NCBI GenBank assembly: GCA_942486035.1
Contig: CALNXK010000014.1
Location: forward strand, 2,470,001 to 2,534,000
Direction: 5' to 3'
Length of the DNA: 64,000 nt
Source of the DNA: Porites lobata
Taxonomy: Eukaryota; Cnidaria; Anthozoa; Scleractinia; Poritidae
Shown: in pieces, positions 44,279 to 55,429 of the stretch
Position numbering within the stretch: position 1 is the first letter of the stretch
Layout of the letters: every line of letters starts with the position of its first letter
The notes under the pieces: generated by a model
What the model was told of the DNA's origin: nothing
Seen by the model: only the letters and a program-made list of their open reading frames with translations
The model's database searches: none
Made by a program: the position numbers and the translations under genes

Positions 44279-44472
44279 CCCGGTAACTTTTCGGGCCCGG
44301 AAAGCTGTTTTATGATTGCCATGTTGGCATTCAAGATCAAAGTTTCAATAGTTTTGAAAACGATACAATGAAACTATCAGTTAACGAAGCAAAATTGACC
44401 TGTTTGGAACTAGCCTACTATTCTATAGGTTTTGATTTTAAAATTTGCCTTTGGGCCCGAAAAGTTACCGGG
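44279..44472. mobile_element. MITE with CCCGGTAACTTTTCGGGCCC ends
   Basis: CCCGGTAACTTTTCGGGCCC is mirrored by GGGCCCGAAAAGTTACCGGG at the other end, a perfect 20-bp inverted repeat, 194 bp overall. No ORF. The flanks show no clear duplication. Confidence 0.75.
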
Positions 44473-44639
44473 TCTTTCGAGAAGAAGGCCCAAGGGAACA
44501 TAAAATAAAAACGTCTGTTCTCGATGGGGTAAGGGTTCAAAGAATGAGAAAGCGTTTATAGATCTCGTCGGGTGGACACCTTGTTAAGTCGGTGCGACGA
44601 AGACCACCTTATCATCCTAGGGCTGGGAATTATGTTTTT

Positions 44640-44990
44640 GCGTAGGTGGCAGATCCCAATCTTTGCCGACAGATTCTTTTGACGGTGCGGACAGGAGGCG
44701 GTGGGAACACCTGAAGGTTTGCTGGCTCGAACTTTCTTGGAAGTCTGCTTTCGTCATCTGCCGTTGTCCTTTTGGCTTCACAGCTCTTGGCGCCCTTCTA
44801 GATGGTTAAACGCTTCCTCCCATGTGTCAAGGTCAATACCAAAGAACTACGACGACTATTTTTAGATTGTCCTTGGTGCTTTTCAAGCCTCCTTGGGAGC
44901 GATTACCATAAAGAAAACTCTTTGGTAGACGTGGTGTTTTAGCTTGCGACCGGCGTGACCCAGCTGCCCAGCGCAGCTTTGTCTGCTTCA
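44640..44990 (-). mobile_element. Eroded LINE C-terminal relic
   Basis: On the - strand, LGHAGRKLKHHVYQRVFF and later GIDLDTWEEAFNHLEGRQEL resemble the tail of LINE Pol proteins (GH.R... and GIDLDTWE). Several stops lie between. It is too decayed to classify. Confidence 0.5.
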
Positions 44991-45959
44991 TTGATGCTGG
45001 GGACTTTCGCTCGGCTAAGGACCTCAGGACCTCCCTGTTTTGCCACCTGATGACAACAACAACCTTTAATTTCTACCAAGCGATTTGCAGTTTATTACGA
45101 AATAAATATAATATACTATAAATAGACTGTACAGCTATATATAGGCTGCCCTTGCTAACCTTAGAGGGCTAATGAAGATAGGGTAGTCGTAGGTATATAA
45201 TTTATGATAGTAGACAGAACAGGATAATGGTCCTTATTATCATCATTATAAGGAAATATGGAGCCAACTGGCTTGGCATGCCGTTTCCATGCATACAAAC
45301 CCATGTGGCACACGATGACTGAGAGTACCAGTGCTGTTCCTCAGTAATCAACTATTTTTTTTCTCTGGAGTAATCCTGTATAGTTTCTCATCGGCAAACC
45401 TCCTATGAATAAAGGTCGACGACTTTCTATCATCCTGAAACTTGTCTTGGAGCTGCCTGACGTTAAAAAAGGTGTCGGTCTTTTCTGAAAGTACCCTACA
45501 AGTTCTCTGATGGGCGAACTATTTCAATATAGCTGGTGAGACGAGTAAGGAGGATCCTGCCAGGATCGATTGTTCCCTAGACGGACAACAGATAATTACG
45601 TATTTTTCCACCAAACCACGTAATCGATTATTAATCTGTCTTGGCCAATTGATTTTTGGTTTCAGTTTATTTCACCACAAAAAAAAAACAAAGGACAAGG
45701 ATACAGGAATTCACAGAAGAAATATGGTGAGGAAGCTAAAAAGGAAATCATTAAACTTATAGCCGGATATTGGGCTCCGTCAGAGTAAAAAGTTTAATTT
45801 ACAACGCCAGGATCGAGCTTATACTGAGTATTTAAATGACATTGACAAAAAGGTAAATATGTATAAATACAAAGTATAGTAGTGTCCCATTATTTAGGTT
45901 ATAGGTTTGTTGTGAAGAAAAAATAAGTAATTACAGGGCTTACAATTAATAATTCTCAT

Positions 45960-46900
45960 AGAAATGTTTGCGAAGCCAGAATTGAATGATCGAGGAGAGA
46001 GAAGTAGAATCTTTGATCTCATTTCCTAAAGACTTGTAATTAGATGTTCCTTGAAAACTCACAGAAAATTTGGTTTTACAGAAGGAAGGTGAAAATCATT
46101 GGCATATCTAGTGTCATAGATACAGACTTCTTTGTTAAATAAAACGGTAATCTTTAAACTTTACTGGCAGAAAAGAATGGCTAAAGGAAAACATAAATTT
46201 ACCCAGTTCTAGTTGTCTAATGTCGGAAATTTTTATTAGCTCTAATTTTTTGAAAACAGGATTTATATTAAGTGAGCATCGAAAATTGATTTAGGAATAA
46301 TTCTCTGACAACTCGCTTTTGCAAAGAGATAAGACGACGACGATTGGTATCGTAGGTAGATCCTGAGACAATAATACAATAATGAATATAAGGATAACCC
46401 AAACAATAATAAAAAGTTTTTAAAGAGCCTTTAGGTAGAAAAAATCCTGCTTTATATAAATGATTCCTATTGGTCTAGAGATGTTAGGAGCAACTCGCGT
46501 AATGTGAGGTCTCCAAGACAGATGTTCGTCCATGACTACCCTGAGAAAGACCGTCTCCTTAACGTGTTCGATTCTTTGTTCATTTGTGTATATTTGCATT
46601 GGAAAATGACAGCTTTTCTGTCGAGGATTAAATCAGATCTAAAGAGAGGTTGTTTGCCTTAAACCAAGAGAATAATTTATTAACTTCGGAATTTTACGAG
46701 GTTGCCAGGTGGGTAGGATCTTTATGGGACATAAAAAAATTAGCGTCATCAGAGAATACAATCAGTTCGGCAAGCTTCGATAAGTTGTTTAAATCATGAA
46801 TAGACAACAAGAAAAACAAGGGGCCCAGATAGAACAATTTCGATACTTGGCTCCATATGTTGGGAGAATAAATTATTAAGCCCCGACCCTCAATGTGATT
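45960..46900 (-). mobile_element. Eroded LINE reverse-transcriptase 3' half
   Basis: Read on the - strand, YSTYLWGPLFFL-like sequence is followed by LAELIVFSDDANFFMSH, a decayed (F/Y)ADD box. Then come NKLFSWFKANNLSL, SHGRTSVLETSHYASC and an RRRLISLQKRVVREL-like C-terminal stretch. Many stops and frameshifts; CR1/L2/Jockey type. Confidence 0.6.
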
Positions 46901-47791
46901 TCTTTTGTTTTATTCCCCCAACCCTCGGAACCAAGTGCTAATTATTGGTCTATTATTTTCATAATTGCAGGGTTACATGAGTGGAATCCAGGAAATTCTT
47001 ACCTTCTCGGCAAGTCTATCCTCAATGTCATACATGAACATTAACTATTGTCACCATGAAAATTAAACTTTAGACCTTAACAACTCAACTACAATGAGGA
47101 ATTCATTCCTTAAATTGCAAATATCAATCTAATAAAATGTACTTATATAATAAAATATGTATAACTAAATGCTTAACAATTTTCTAATAAACCATAACCA
47201 TTAAAATCAATAACAATAACCTGATGCACTTTTCATCAAGGTGTTACCTCTTCGAAAAAAGGCAGATAATACTGTTCATGCTCTTGTACAAAAATAAACT
47301 AATGAGACTTTGGATCATTTGTGAAAAACCCTCACCAAAAAGCTATGCTTCCAAAATATCTTCTATCTTCTATAGTTATCTACTATGTACTTCTTAACAC
47401 TCTTTGATAACTAGGCTCTTAGAAAAAGTTGGATAAAGAAGACAAACACGAACTGGTACCTCTTCTGTTGCTATGGTTACTGCATGGCTACAACCATAAA
47501 TGATCAACTATTCGGGGCCAAACATTTAACACTGGAACGTGGCCAGGTCATTTACAGGATAAAACCCCTTCAAGCTGTTTTGGGGTCAAACAACCACAAC
47601 AACAACATAACAATAACAAAAAATACAACCCCCCAATAAGCATAAGGAAAGTGCAATCTTGATGGTACACGGAGAAAATCTTGAATGTTATGGGCTTGGG
47701 AAAGAAACTATTTCTCCACTTAAATACGCATCACTTGATTAAGCCTACTTCAAAATGCAGCATTCTACTCATACAGAGTATACTGGTTCAG
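46900..47791. other. AT-rich region 3' of the alpha-kinase gene
   Basis: Contains AATAA-rich and ACAACAACAA-type low-complexity sequence. I see no - strand AATAAA close to the kinase stop, so the 3' UTR end is unknown. Confidence 0.4.
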
Positions 47792-49087
47792 TCACTCACA
47801 TGGAGTTAATTTCAACAGATTGCAGTAGTCATGATTGCACTTATGGCTTGCAGTGAAGTTCTGTATGGCATTGTGGGAAAGATTACCTGTACAAAACAGC
47901 ATGTTCTTGGGATCTAGCTGCTTGCTGGCAATCTCTGGGTCGAAAAGGCAACTTCCACAGCCTTGTATATCCAGCAACATGACCTCTTTCTGTGACCGTT
48001 CATAAGAGAAGTGAGCTAGACACTCTGCCTTCTTGGTCAAGGGATCAGCATTTTCGCCTTGGCATTTGTTCCCATTGTTGTTGATATATTTGTGGAATGT
48101 CCCGTCTATAAACTCTTCCACCGTTACATATTCCCCGTCAATTGTTCCCATGTATATCTTCTTGTAACTCATGGTCTCCCCAAAAAGGATTTCATTATCG
48201 CTTGCTATAAGCTCTTCTTTCAGTTTAGCTGCGAAATTCCGTGCTAGGTAGTGCATTTGCACTACCTTCTTTGTATGTTCTTCCAGTGTCTGTCCAATGG
48301 CAATGAAATCTTCCGAAGCCTTTTCTAGATATCTCTTCACCACCCACGTAGAGCCTTGGAATCCTCTGTCATTAGAAGTCGCTTTAAAGGCCCTCCGAAA
48401 TCCACCTGTTCCAAATGGCTGGGATTCAATAGAAAACTCCACGGCAGTTGGTCTTCCGGTCCACGCCATTACCGACATGTCAAAATTGAACATCTCAACA
48501 GAGGTTGTGGTATTTGGGATGAGCTTATCCAATCTTAGCATGTCAACCACGGACAGGCTCCGCGGAACAAACTTGCTAGGGCTTTGTGATGACACCCGTT
48601 GTGGTAGCGATGCCACAGCAACCGCAGCCTTCCCATGTTCAGCATTATCACCCTCGGAAATGTCGTCGATCTTTCTCTTCCGCCGCTCACAGAGAACTTC
48701 AACCGGAGCGTCTTGGACTTTACCCTCAATGGATCGCACGTGGATTACTTTCAAGTTTGGTAACTGTTTTAGCGAGTAACGAGATGGTCCTTGCTCCCCT
48801 GCGAGTACATCGCATGACATCGTTTCCAACATACCGAAGTACTTCATGCAAGCTCTCTTGATGTTGCTGATGGAGATTTCGTCGAAGTCTTCGAAGGACA
48901 CGAGCTCGCGCGCACCAACTCGAGAGTATTTCTGTGCTTTTCCCGAAACCTCTGCGCTAAGGCGCTGTACAACTAAGGTCTCAAGCTCTTTGGCTGCCTT
49001 ACTAGAATCCTTCTTGGCTCTCTTCCCTTGGCGCAGCTCCTTCATTTTATCTTTAAACTTACTCCAAGTTTGACCTCCGGCAGCCAT
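47792..49087 (-). CDS. Alpha-kinase domain protein, intronless, 431 residues
   Basis: I chose the ATG at 49087 (MAAGGQTWSKFKDKM), because the in-frame ATG 18 codons upstream lies in a 19-bp direct repeat next to a poly(T) tract. Residues 1-60 are basic and helical. About 61-200 is an unrecognised region with a KRKIDD nuclear-signal-like patch. The alpha-kinase (MHCK/eEF2K-type) domain runs from about 215 to 430: glycine-rich PFGTGGFRRAFKA, WVVKRY with probable ATP-binding Lys251, VEEFIDGTFHKYINNNG, AHFSYERSQKEVMLLDIQG, LFDPEIAS, and a zinc-ligand-like tail (SHKCNHDYCNLLKL). The tail spacing (C-x4-C) is slightly unusual. These are atypical Ser/Thr kinases; the substrate is unknown. Lack of introns suggests a retrocopy, yet the frame is fully open, so selection has probably kept it. 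Confidence 0.88.
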   Translation of the reverse strand: MAAGGQTWSKFKDKMKELRQGKRAKKDSSKAAKELETLVVQRLSAEVSGKAQKYSRVGARELVSFEDFDEISISNIKRACMKYFGMLETMSCDVLAGEQGPSRYSLKQLPNLKVIHVRSIEGKVQDAPVEVLCERRKRKIDDISEGDNAEHGKAAVAVASLPQRVSSQSPSKFVPRSLSVVDMLRLDKLIPNTTTSVEMFNFDMSVMAWTGRPTAVEFSIESQPFGTGGFRRAFKATSNDRGFQGSTWVVKRYLEKASEDFIAIGQTLEEHTKKVVQMHYLARNFAAKLKEELIASDNEILFGETMSYKKIYMGTIDGEYVTVEEFIDGTFHKYINNNGNKCQGENADPLTKKAECLAHFSYERSQKEVMLLDIQGCGSCLFDPEIASKQLDPKNMLFCTGNLSHNAIQNFTASHKCNHDYCNLLKLTPCE

Positions 49088-49121
49088 TCTTGAAAACAGA
49101 TGCACCGAAATGCATTCTGGT

Positions 49122-49186
49122 CTATGGCAACGATAGGCCACACGCCTTTTTTTTTTTTTTTTTTTTGCTATGGCAACGATAGGCCA
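49122..49186. repeat. 19-bp direct repeats around a 20-base poly(T) run
   Basis: CTATGGCAACGATAGGCCA occurs exactly at 49122-49140 and 49168-49186. Between them are CACGCC, 20 T and G. The form is a target duplication around a tiny oligo(A/T)-ended insertion, or a slippage duplication. It borders the alpha-kinase start. Confidence 0.75.
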
Positions 49187-49647
49187 TGGACAATTTTGCT
49201 TTTAATTTAGTTTACAATGCCTTTCTTTTCAAATATATTTTTTTAAAATTAGTTTCAATTTTTTTTGAAACATAAAATTTTGTTTTCGTTCGAAATAAAT
49301 TCATTTTAAAATCATTTCGTTTTTATTCTGTTCTTGAGATATTTTCTTTTCATTGAAAATAATTTCTGAATTAATTTACTTTTTATTTTAAGTTAAAATA
49401 TTTCTGTGATTAAACAAGAAAAAAAACAAACTAACATTAAACTAAAAATAAACCAATACACCCAAAAAAGCAAACAAAACATAAATTTACAAGAAACTTG
49501 GTAAGAAATTGGGTTTTTTGTTATGGCAGTCTTAGGCCACCATAGTGTTCTCTTTTCCTTCGTTAACTGAATTTTAAGCGGTAGTTGAACAAGGTACTGA
49601 GGATTATATTCTCAAAACGTTTATCAGAATCAGCGTGTTCTTCGCAG

Positions 49648-49865
49648 GTTGATTTACATTGAGCCAGTCCTCACTAGGAATGCAACGTATTTGCGGACCT
49701 TTTTTTTAGAATTGTTTTGTCTTTCGAGAGATTTTATCAACCACCATGTTTTTTTGCTGCTCGATTTACATTGAGACAGCCCAAAACTCCCGTGAGCAAT
49801 GCAACGAACTTGTGGACCCTTCGTTTTGAAGACTTTCATTATGCCTTTCAAGGGACTCTTTGTCC
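49648..49865 (+). repeat. Degenerate tandem duplication, about 110-bp unit
   Basis: GATTTACATTGAG, then AATGCAACG(T/A), TG(C/T)GGACC and a TTTT-rich tail, occur at about 49650-49735 and again at about 49762-49850. No coding sense. Confidence 0.45.
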
Positions 49866-50898
49866 TGTGACACTCGCTCATCAGATCTTTGTATTTTATT
49901 CAAATTTATATTTTTATACCTCTGACACATTCCGCCCCATTCTTGGGCTTTTCACATGTTTTACTTTACACCAATTTTTTCACGTATAGTACCACGCGAA
50001 ATATTTTTCTTATCCCTGATGACGCTGTTGCTCGGAATTTAATTATTATTTTTAATTTCAGCAGTCAAAGGCCTCATTTGAACTATATTTTTCTTTCTAA
50101 CGTTTATAGTTTTGATACAATGGAATTTTCCATGAAACTTAAGTACTAACTTGCTCATATTTACCAACAAAGCTTCAAGCCATGTTATTATTGTTTGATA
50201 AAAGTGAAAGCCTAGAATGTGCCAAAGTTGTTGTTTTGAAGTTGGGTGCCATCCTTTTCTATATAGCGGAATCCATTTTAAACCTCTAAAAGTATGAAAA
50301 AAAAATTGCGAAGATCTGAATAGGCACGTTCCAAAAATGATAAACGAATTCGCCTTGTTGGCACTTGCCGGAAGGTACCCCTAGTTATATAAATATAATC
50401 ACCATAAATACACACACTTACATGACTAAAAATATTTATTGACTTTATTCAATACTTAGCAAGACACACGCTACACTTATCGCATGCCCTCAGACACCCT
50501 AAAGTGGCAGTTGGCAGCCAAGGGTTTGTTCCTTGTTAAGGGAGCCCTCTGTTACGCGATTTTTTTCAGTTATTATTTTTCTACGTAGATAATTATCTTT
50601 GTATTGATGGAAACCTCAAAATGTTAGTTTGATAATGTACAAAAACAGCACAGAAGTGATTGCAGGCTATGAACGATCACGGATAATTTAAAAGCTGGAG
50701 GAGACCACTACTCATGCATTTAATATTGGGCAAACCTTGGTTTTAATTGAAAGTACACTGTTGCATTGTAAGGTGAGTTGGCATTGGAAAACAAGAATCG
50801 GAAAAGCGGCAGACCGATATCAACTGATAAAGACGACAACAGAGGAGAACATTGCCAACGGTCCTATTTTAGTTGGTTTTCAACAAGTATCTATTTCT

Positions 50899-51500
50899 GG
50901 CCCCGGTTCCTGAAAAGCCGGTTCATCTATCCTCCGATTAACAGTTAATCCACGATTAAATTTTTTGTTCCCTGGATAGCTAATCGTGGGTTAAAAAGTT
51001 GTTCCTGAAAGCGAATTATCCCAAGATTAACTAATCCCAGATTAGCACTAAAAAATCCGGTTTAACGACTTTTTCGACCGCCTGCTTGGCTGCTTCTAAA
51101 AAAGATATGGCGCGAAAATTGGCGCGAAAAATAGGGAACATCGCACGGTTTCTTCTCGTCTGCCTTTGGAGATCGTCTTTTAGGATTCCTACTAGATATA
51201 CTTGGTCAAACCCATATCTGCTGCGAAGTTCTTCGTCTGTTAGTTGTTCGAGGCCAATTTCTCGATGTTGGAACTTTCTTTCGCGCTTTTGTGAAACAGT
51301 AAGTCCGCCAAAAACTTTTTCTCCTGATTAGAGAGTTAATCGTCCTCGCTAGATGGGTTAAATTTAACACGTAGTTTATTCCTAGATTATTCTTAATCGT
51401 GCTGTCAGGAACAGAATCCAATCGTGGGATAAACTTTATTCCTCGATTAGCGATATTTAATACTGGATTAGCGATAATCGGCTTTCCAGGAACCGGGACC
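50899..51500. mobile_element. Harbinger-like DNA transposon remnant
   Basis: The ends GGCCCCGGTTCCTGAAAAGC and GCTTTCCAGGAACCGGGACC are imperfect inverted repeats, 602 bp apart. Inner sub-terminal GATTA/TAATC words repeat. On the - strand the interior reads REIGLEQLTDEELRSRYGF, like the N-terminus of PIF/Harbinger transposases, followed by LEAAKQAVEK. The rest of the transposase is gone. Confidence 0.65.
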
Positions 51501-51623
51501 TGTACTTTATATCTTCTAGCTTATTTTTTCATTTCCGTCGGATGTTAGAAGGCATATTAAAATCAGGAAAGGAAGAAAGGAATTAAACGGCTGTGCAGGA
51601 ATCAAACAAGTACTTAGAGAATT

Positions 51624-51827
51624 CGCCCCATGTAAGGGAATTCGGATTCCGGAATCCGGAAATTTTTGCATGTGGGATCCGGAATCCTGGACTTTGAAAT
51701 TTGGAATACAGCTCAAGCAATCCGGAACGATTGGAATCCGGAATCCAAGTTCCGCTGACAGAGAATCGTGAATCCAGTTCCTGAAATTCAGAATCCAAGA
51801 CTGTCTTGAATTTCCTTACATGGGGCG
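51624..51827. mobile_element. Palindromic MITE rich in GGAATCCGGAATCC
   Basis: CGCCCCATGTAAGGGAATTC mirrors GAATTTCCTTACATGGGGCG, with AGAGAATT and AGAGAATG flanking, a 7- to 8-bp duplication as for hAT. The interior is built of GGAATCC and GGATTCC words. No ORF. Confidence 0.7.
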
Positions 51828-52659
51828 AGAGAATGCTTCATTTTGGGTTTGATACGTCACCAAACGGATACACGTAAGGGAGTGTACAGACCGCTACTTA
51901 CTTACATCCACTGATTTAGTCAGAAGTGTCCTTCTCTGCATCAACGGCTCATCGAGGTAACGATTCAATTTTTGATACCTCTGGTTCAAACGAAAAGGTG
52001 ACAGTTTAAACATGCAATATCAGTCGTTTCTTGTAATACAATTTTAAGCTAAATGTCTTATGGGATAAATCGTATTGTTATCGTTTATTCAAGTGTAAAC
52101 TTGCGACGATTATTGTTTCATAAAAGTAACTTTGATCTAAGCATCGAAGAAAAGATGATGTATTCGAATGAAGCAGAATTCAAAGACATCCTATATAGTG
52201 AAATCATCATCGCTTACAATCAAGTGAAAACTGGGATGTAGAAATCGGAAGCGGAAGCGGAAGAAGCAAACCAATCACAAAGCGTGGAAATGAGCTTTGC
52301 GATTGATTTTTTATGTCAACAGAGAAAAGAACAATCTAATGGAGATCTACTTTCAAGACACTAGGCGATTAGCAATCCAGGCGATTTTACAAAACTAGTT
52401 TCGAACTGCATGAGTTGCTTTCCCTTGTGATAGCTCAACAGTTGCAGACAGGACGGTGAATTCTGGACCTTTGCTTTCTCCTTCGGTTAGTTTAACAGAC
52501 TGTAATCCTGTTGATGAAAGAGACACGTGCTTTAGTTTTATGGAAGCAATGAATACGTTGAGCACAGAACGAATAAGGTTATTTTTTAATAAAACCACTG
52601 GAAAAGGGTATGTTGTCATTCCTTGTCTTGGCTTATAATTAGAATATCTAAGTACCACC

Positions 52660-52663
<4 letters not shown>

Positions 52664-52702
<39 letters not shown>
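52664..52702. repeat. (ATT)n microsatellite
   Basis: About 13 uninterrupted ATT units. The poly-Asn frame on the - strand is an artefact. Confidence 0.9.
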
Positions 52703-52704
<2 letters not shown>

Positions 52705-53078
52705 AAATTACAACACAAAGAAAAGAAAACAAAAAAAGGTTCAAAGAATCAGGGGTGGAAGCTGAATAATTGGATCACGATTATTCATTATTCTTTCCTT
52801 TTTTCTCCAAATTATTCATTATTCATTTCAAATTTTTCCGTGATATTCATTATTCATTTTTTTAGTTTTTGTATCAGTTTTCCTTTCCCAAATTTTCTAC
52901 AATGAAATTCTAGACATTGTTTATCAAAAGTTGACATTTCAGAAAACATTCAACGTTATCTTTAGCAAGTACCATTCTATTTTTTCTATAAATGTGGTCA
53001 AAATAATGTTATCCTTTTCGATCAATAGACCGTCTATGCAATTACTAGAACGTGAAGGAGCAAACAACAGCAGCTTAA

Positions 53079-53911
53079 TAGAGATCTTTCACATAACTCC
53101 AACTAGAGCCACTATAGTGCAAAAGTCCACTAAATATGCAAACCTGACGGGTGGTGTTTTCCCATGTGTAACTTTATTTACGGCAGGCACGAATAGAACC
53201 ATCAGATAAAAGACGAATTGGGTGACAAAAAGCATTTATCTTCCGCGTTTTCGCTTACAAATACTATCAACTGAAAAAAATGAACAAAAGGAAATTGGCA
53301 GTTCAATATTTCGCATGTTTAGTCCTCGCCGTCCTCGTCCTATTTTACTCATCATTTTCACAGCCTTATCACATCTCCATCTATGTGCGCCATTTGGGCC
53401 TCCTCCGACGTCCGCGGACGCTTCCTGGAGCACTTTTTCTTAGGTTTGTCCTGTCTTGGCTCAGGCGGTGCGGGGTTGACTTCCCCTGAGAGATCAGCAT
53501 TGACATCGGCGCCTGAACTACATGTATCTTCGTTCAGACATGCTGCCTGGCTAAATTTCGTGAATTTTCGCTCTTCTGGTGACTTCTTTGCGTATCGCAT
53601 CCTGTTATCCACAATAGTCTGTGACATCGCCGTCTTGCTTGTACTTATCGTGGCATTCAGCGCGCTTTTTTTTTTTTTTTACCAGGGAGTCAAAGATCGT
53701 AGAAGGGGTTAAAATAGAACTGCAGACTCCTTCTACGATCTTTGACTCCCTGGTAAAAAAAAAAAATGCGCTGCACTGCCCCATAAATTCCGCAAGGCTG
53801 CATAGGGATTACCAGAAAAAGAAAACAAAAAGCTTCCCTGTGCGTCGAAAAGATCATTTATTGTGACTCATTAGCATATGCATGGTGTTGGAGTTATGTG
53901 AAAGATCTCTA
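53079..53911. repeat. Nested perfect 25-bp inverted repeat, 833 bp across
   Basis: 53079-53103 and 53887-53911 are exact inverse copies (core GAGATCTTTCACATAACTCC). They sit wholly inside the 52751-55097 element, implying a nested insertion or a second set of subterminal repeats. Confidence 0.7.
53662..53771. repeat. Near-perfect hairpin with poly(T)/poly(A) arms
   Basis: The left arm GCGC, T run, ACCAGGGAGTCAAAG, ATCGTAGAAGG (53662-53707) pairs with the right arm CCTTCTACGAT, CTTTGACTCCCTGGT, A run, TGCGC (53729-53771). The arms are about 43-46 bp around a 21-bp loop. Confidence 0.8.
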
Positions 53912-55429
53912 ATAACCTTACGTACTAAAACATAATAATTAACAAACAAACTATAGCTGAGGCGAACACTTTTCATATATAATCGTAATCGTACGTAATC
54001 GAGTTGGTTCACAAGTCGGGTAGGATAGGCTGCTTGCTTGCACGGGACCTGCTATACTGCACCACCTACCAGGTTACTCACTCGGTCGGATTTTAGGACC
54101 TGGCCTGTTTTTACCCATCTCCAGTGTTGTCGGTAATAAGATACAGTGTTTAAGGAAAAAAAGGCCAGTGACGCCATCAGAATCTGATGATTATGGAATA
54201 ATACTGAAGATAAAAGAAATACTAACACAAGAACACCAATACATGGCGAAAAATATATCAGTCATCCCTCGTTTCTCGCGGCTTCGCCGCTCGTCGTTCG
54301 CGCGTGCTCGCATTCTACCGTGTGCAAAAGAAAAATAAGAGACTGTACTCGCAGTCAAAACCTTAATGACGCCTTTTCGGTGATTTCGATCTGGATAGAA
54401 CCATATAATAAAGACAAGACGGTAAGAAATTGGTTGTTTGAATATCATCGAGTATAAAATCTTTTAAATGATTCAATAAGCTGATTAAAAGAACGGTACG
54501 TTTGTACTGACCTGCTCTGATTGTGCACTAAACGTCAATTTTCAGGTGACCAGGAACGCGAGCTGAAAATATTGTCAAGAATGACAAATAGACCTACCGT
54601 CGATGACGATTTCTCTTCATTGTCTGAGTTCTTTTTTTCCATTTTTCAAGATCGAATGAAGAAGCGGATTTTAGAAAAGCGACCCATTCATACGAAAATA
54701 CGGTTGGCGTAAACTGTAGACACACGACACATCAAACCAATAGGGGAACCACAGGTCAAACATTTCTAGTGATTGACATGCAACTTTGCAGGCTGTCAAT
54801 TACGTGGTATCGAATTGACTGTAGCAAAAAAACGCTGATTTTCAGTTTTATTTAGGGGTTTGCCGCTTTGGATTTCACTGATTTCGCGCGGATTCTAATA
54901 AGTTACGATTGGCAGAAAAGTTGAAATTGTTTCTTTCGTCATCCGTTTTTATGGGATCATTTAGCAGCTATGAGTTATTCATTATTCCTGGGCTAGATGG
55001 TGTTATTCATAATTCCCGATTTTCTATCTCCAAATATTCATTATTCATTTTCATTTAAACCCCGTTATTCATTATTCATTATTCAGCTTCCACCCCCGAA
55101 AAGAAAGTACAGTTCGACTACCTAAAAAAGACAAAAGCAATAAACGAATGTTGATTGTGTACAATCAGTCAGATATATCTAGTTAAATACAAGATTTACA
55201 ATTCTTTCAAAATATTATTTTGGTATTTGGCCGTCGGGGAAGGGAAACAATCGATATCAAGAGCTATATTAAGAGCAATCTGTAAGAAAGTTCCATTTTT
55301 TAGTGTCCCCTGCTTTTTTCTCTATAATAGATCTTGACTTAACTAGGCGTAGAAAATTTGCAAAATTAGGCGATATTTCATCCATTTTGGCTTGCCGAAT
55401 ATGAAACCGCGCTAACAGGAGATATTAGT

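Larger units (their letters stand above)
52751..55097. mobile_element. Large inverted-repeat element with ATTATTCATT-rich ends
   Basis: AGGGGTGGAAGCTGAATAAT at the left is mirrored by ATTATTCAGCTTCCACCCCC at the right. Both ends then carry repeated ATTATTCATTATTCAT words over about 100 bp. It is 2.35 kb long. No recognised transposase. A - strand frame at 53627-53358 (KKSPEERKFTKFSQ, PRQDKPKKKCSRKRPR) is unrecognised and could be cargo. Smaller nested inverted repeats lie inside. Confidence 0.6.

Noticed and set aside
48297..48861. + strand frames of 160 and 91 codons
   Set aside because: They lie opposite the alpha-kinase gene, which has clear conserved motifs on the - strand.
52395..52718. 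- strand frame starting with poly-Asn
   Set aside because: The Asn run is the (ATT)n microsatellite, and the remainder has no recognisable domain or splice context.
53358..53627. Treated at first as a host gene
   Set aside because: It lies wholly within nested inverted repeats and lacks any known domain; kept only as possible element cargo.
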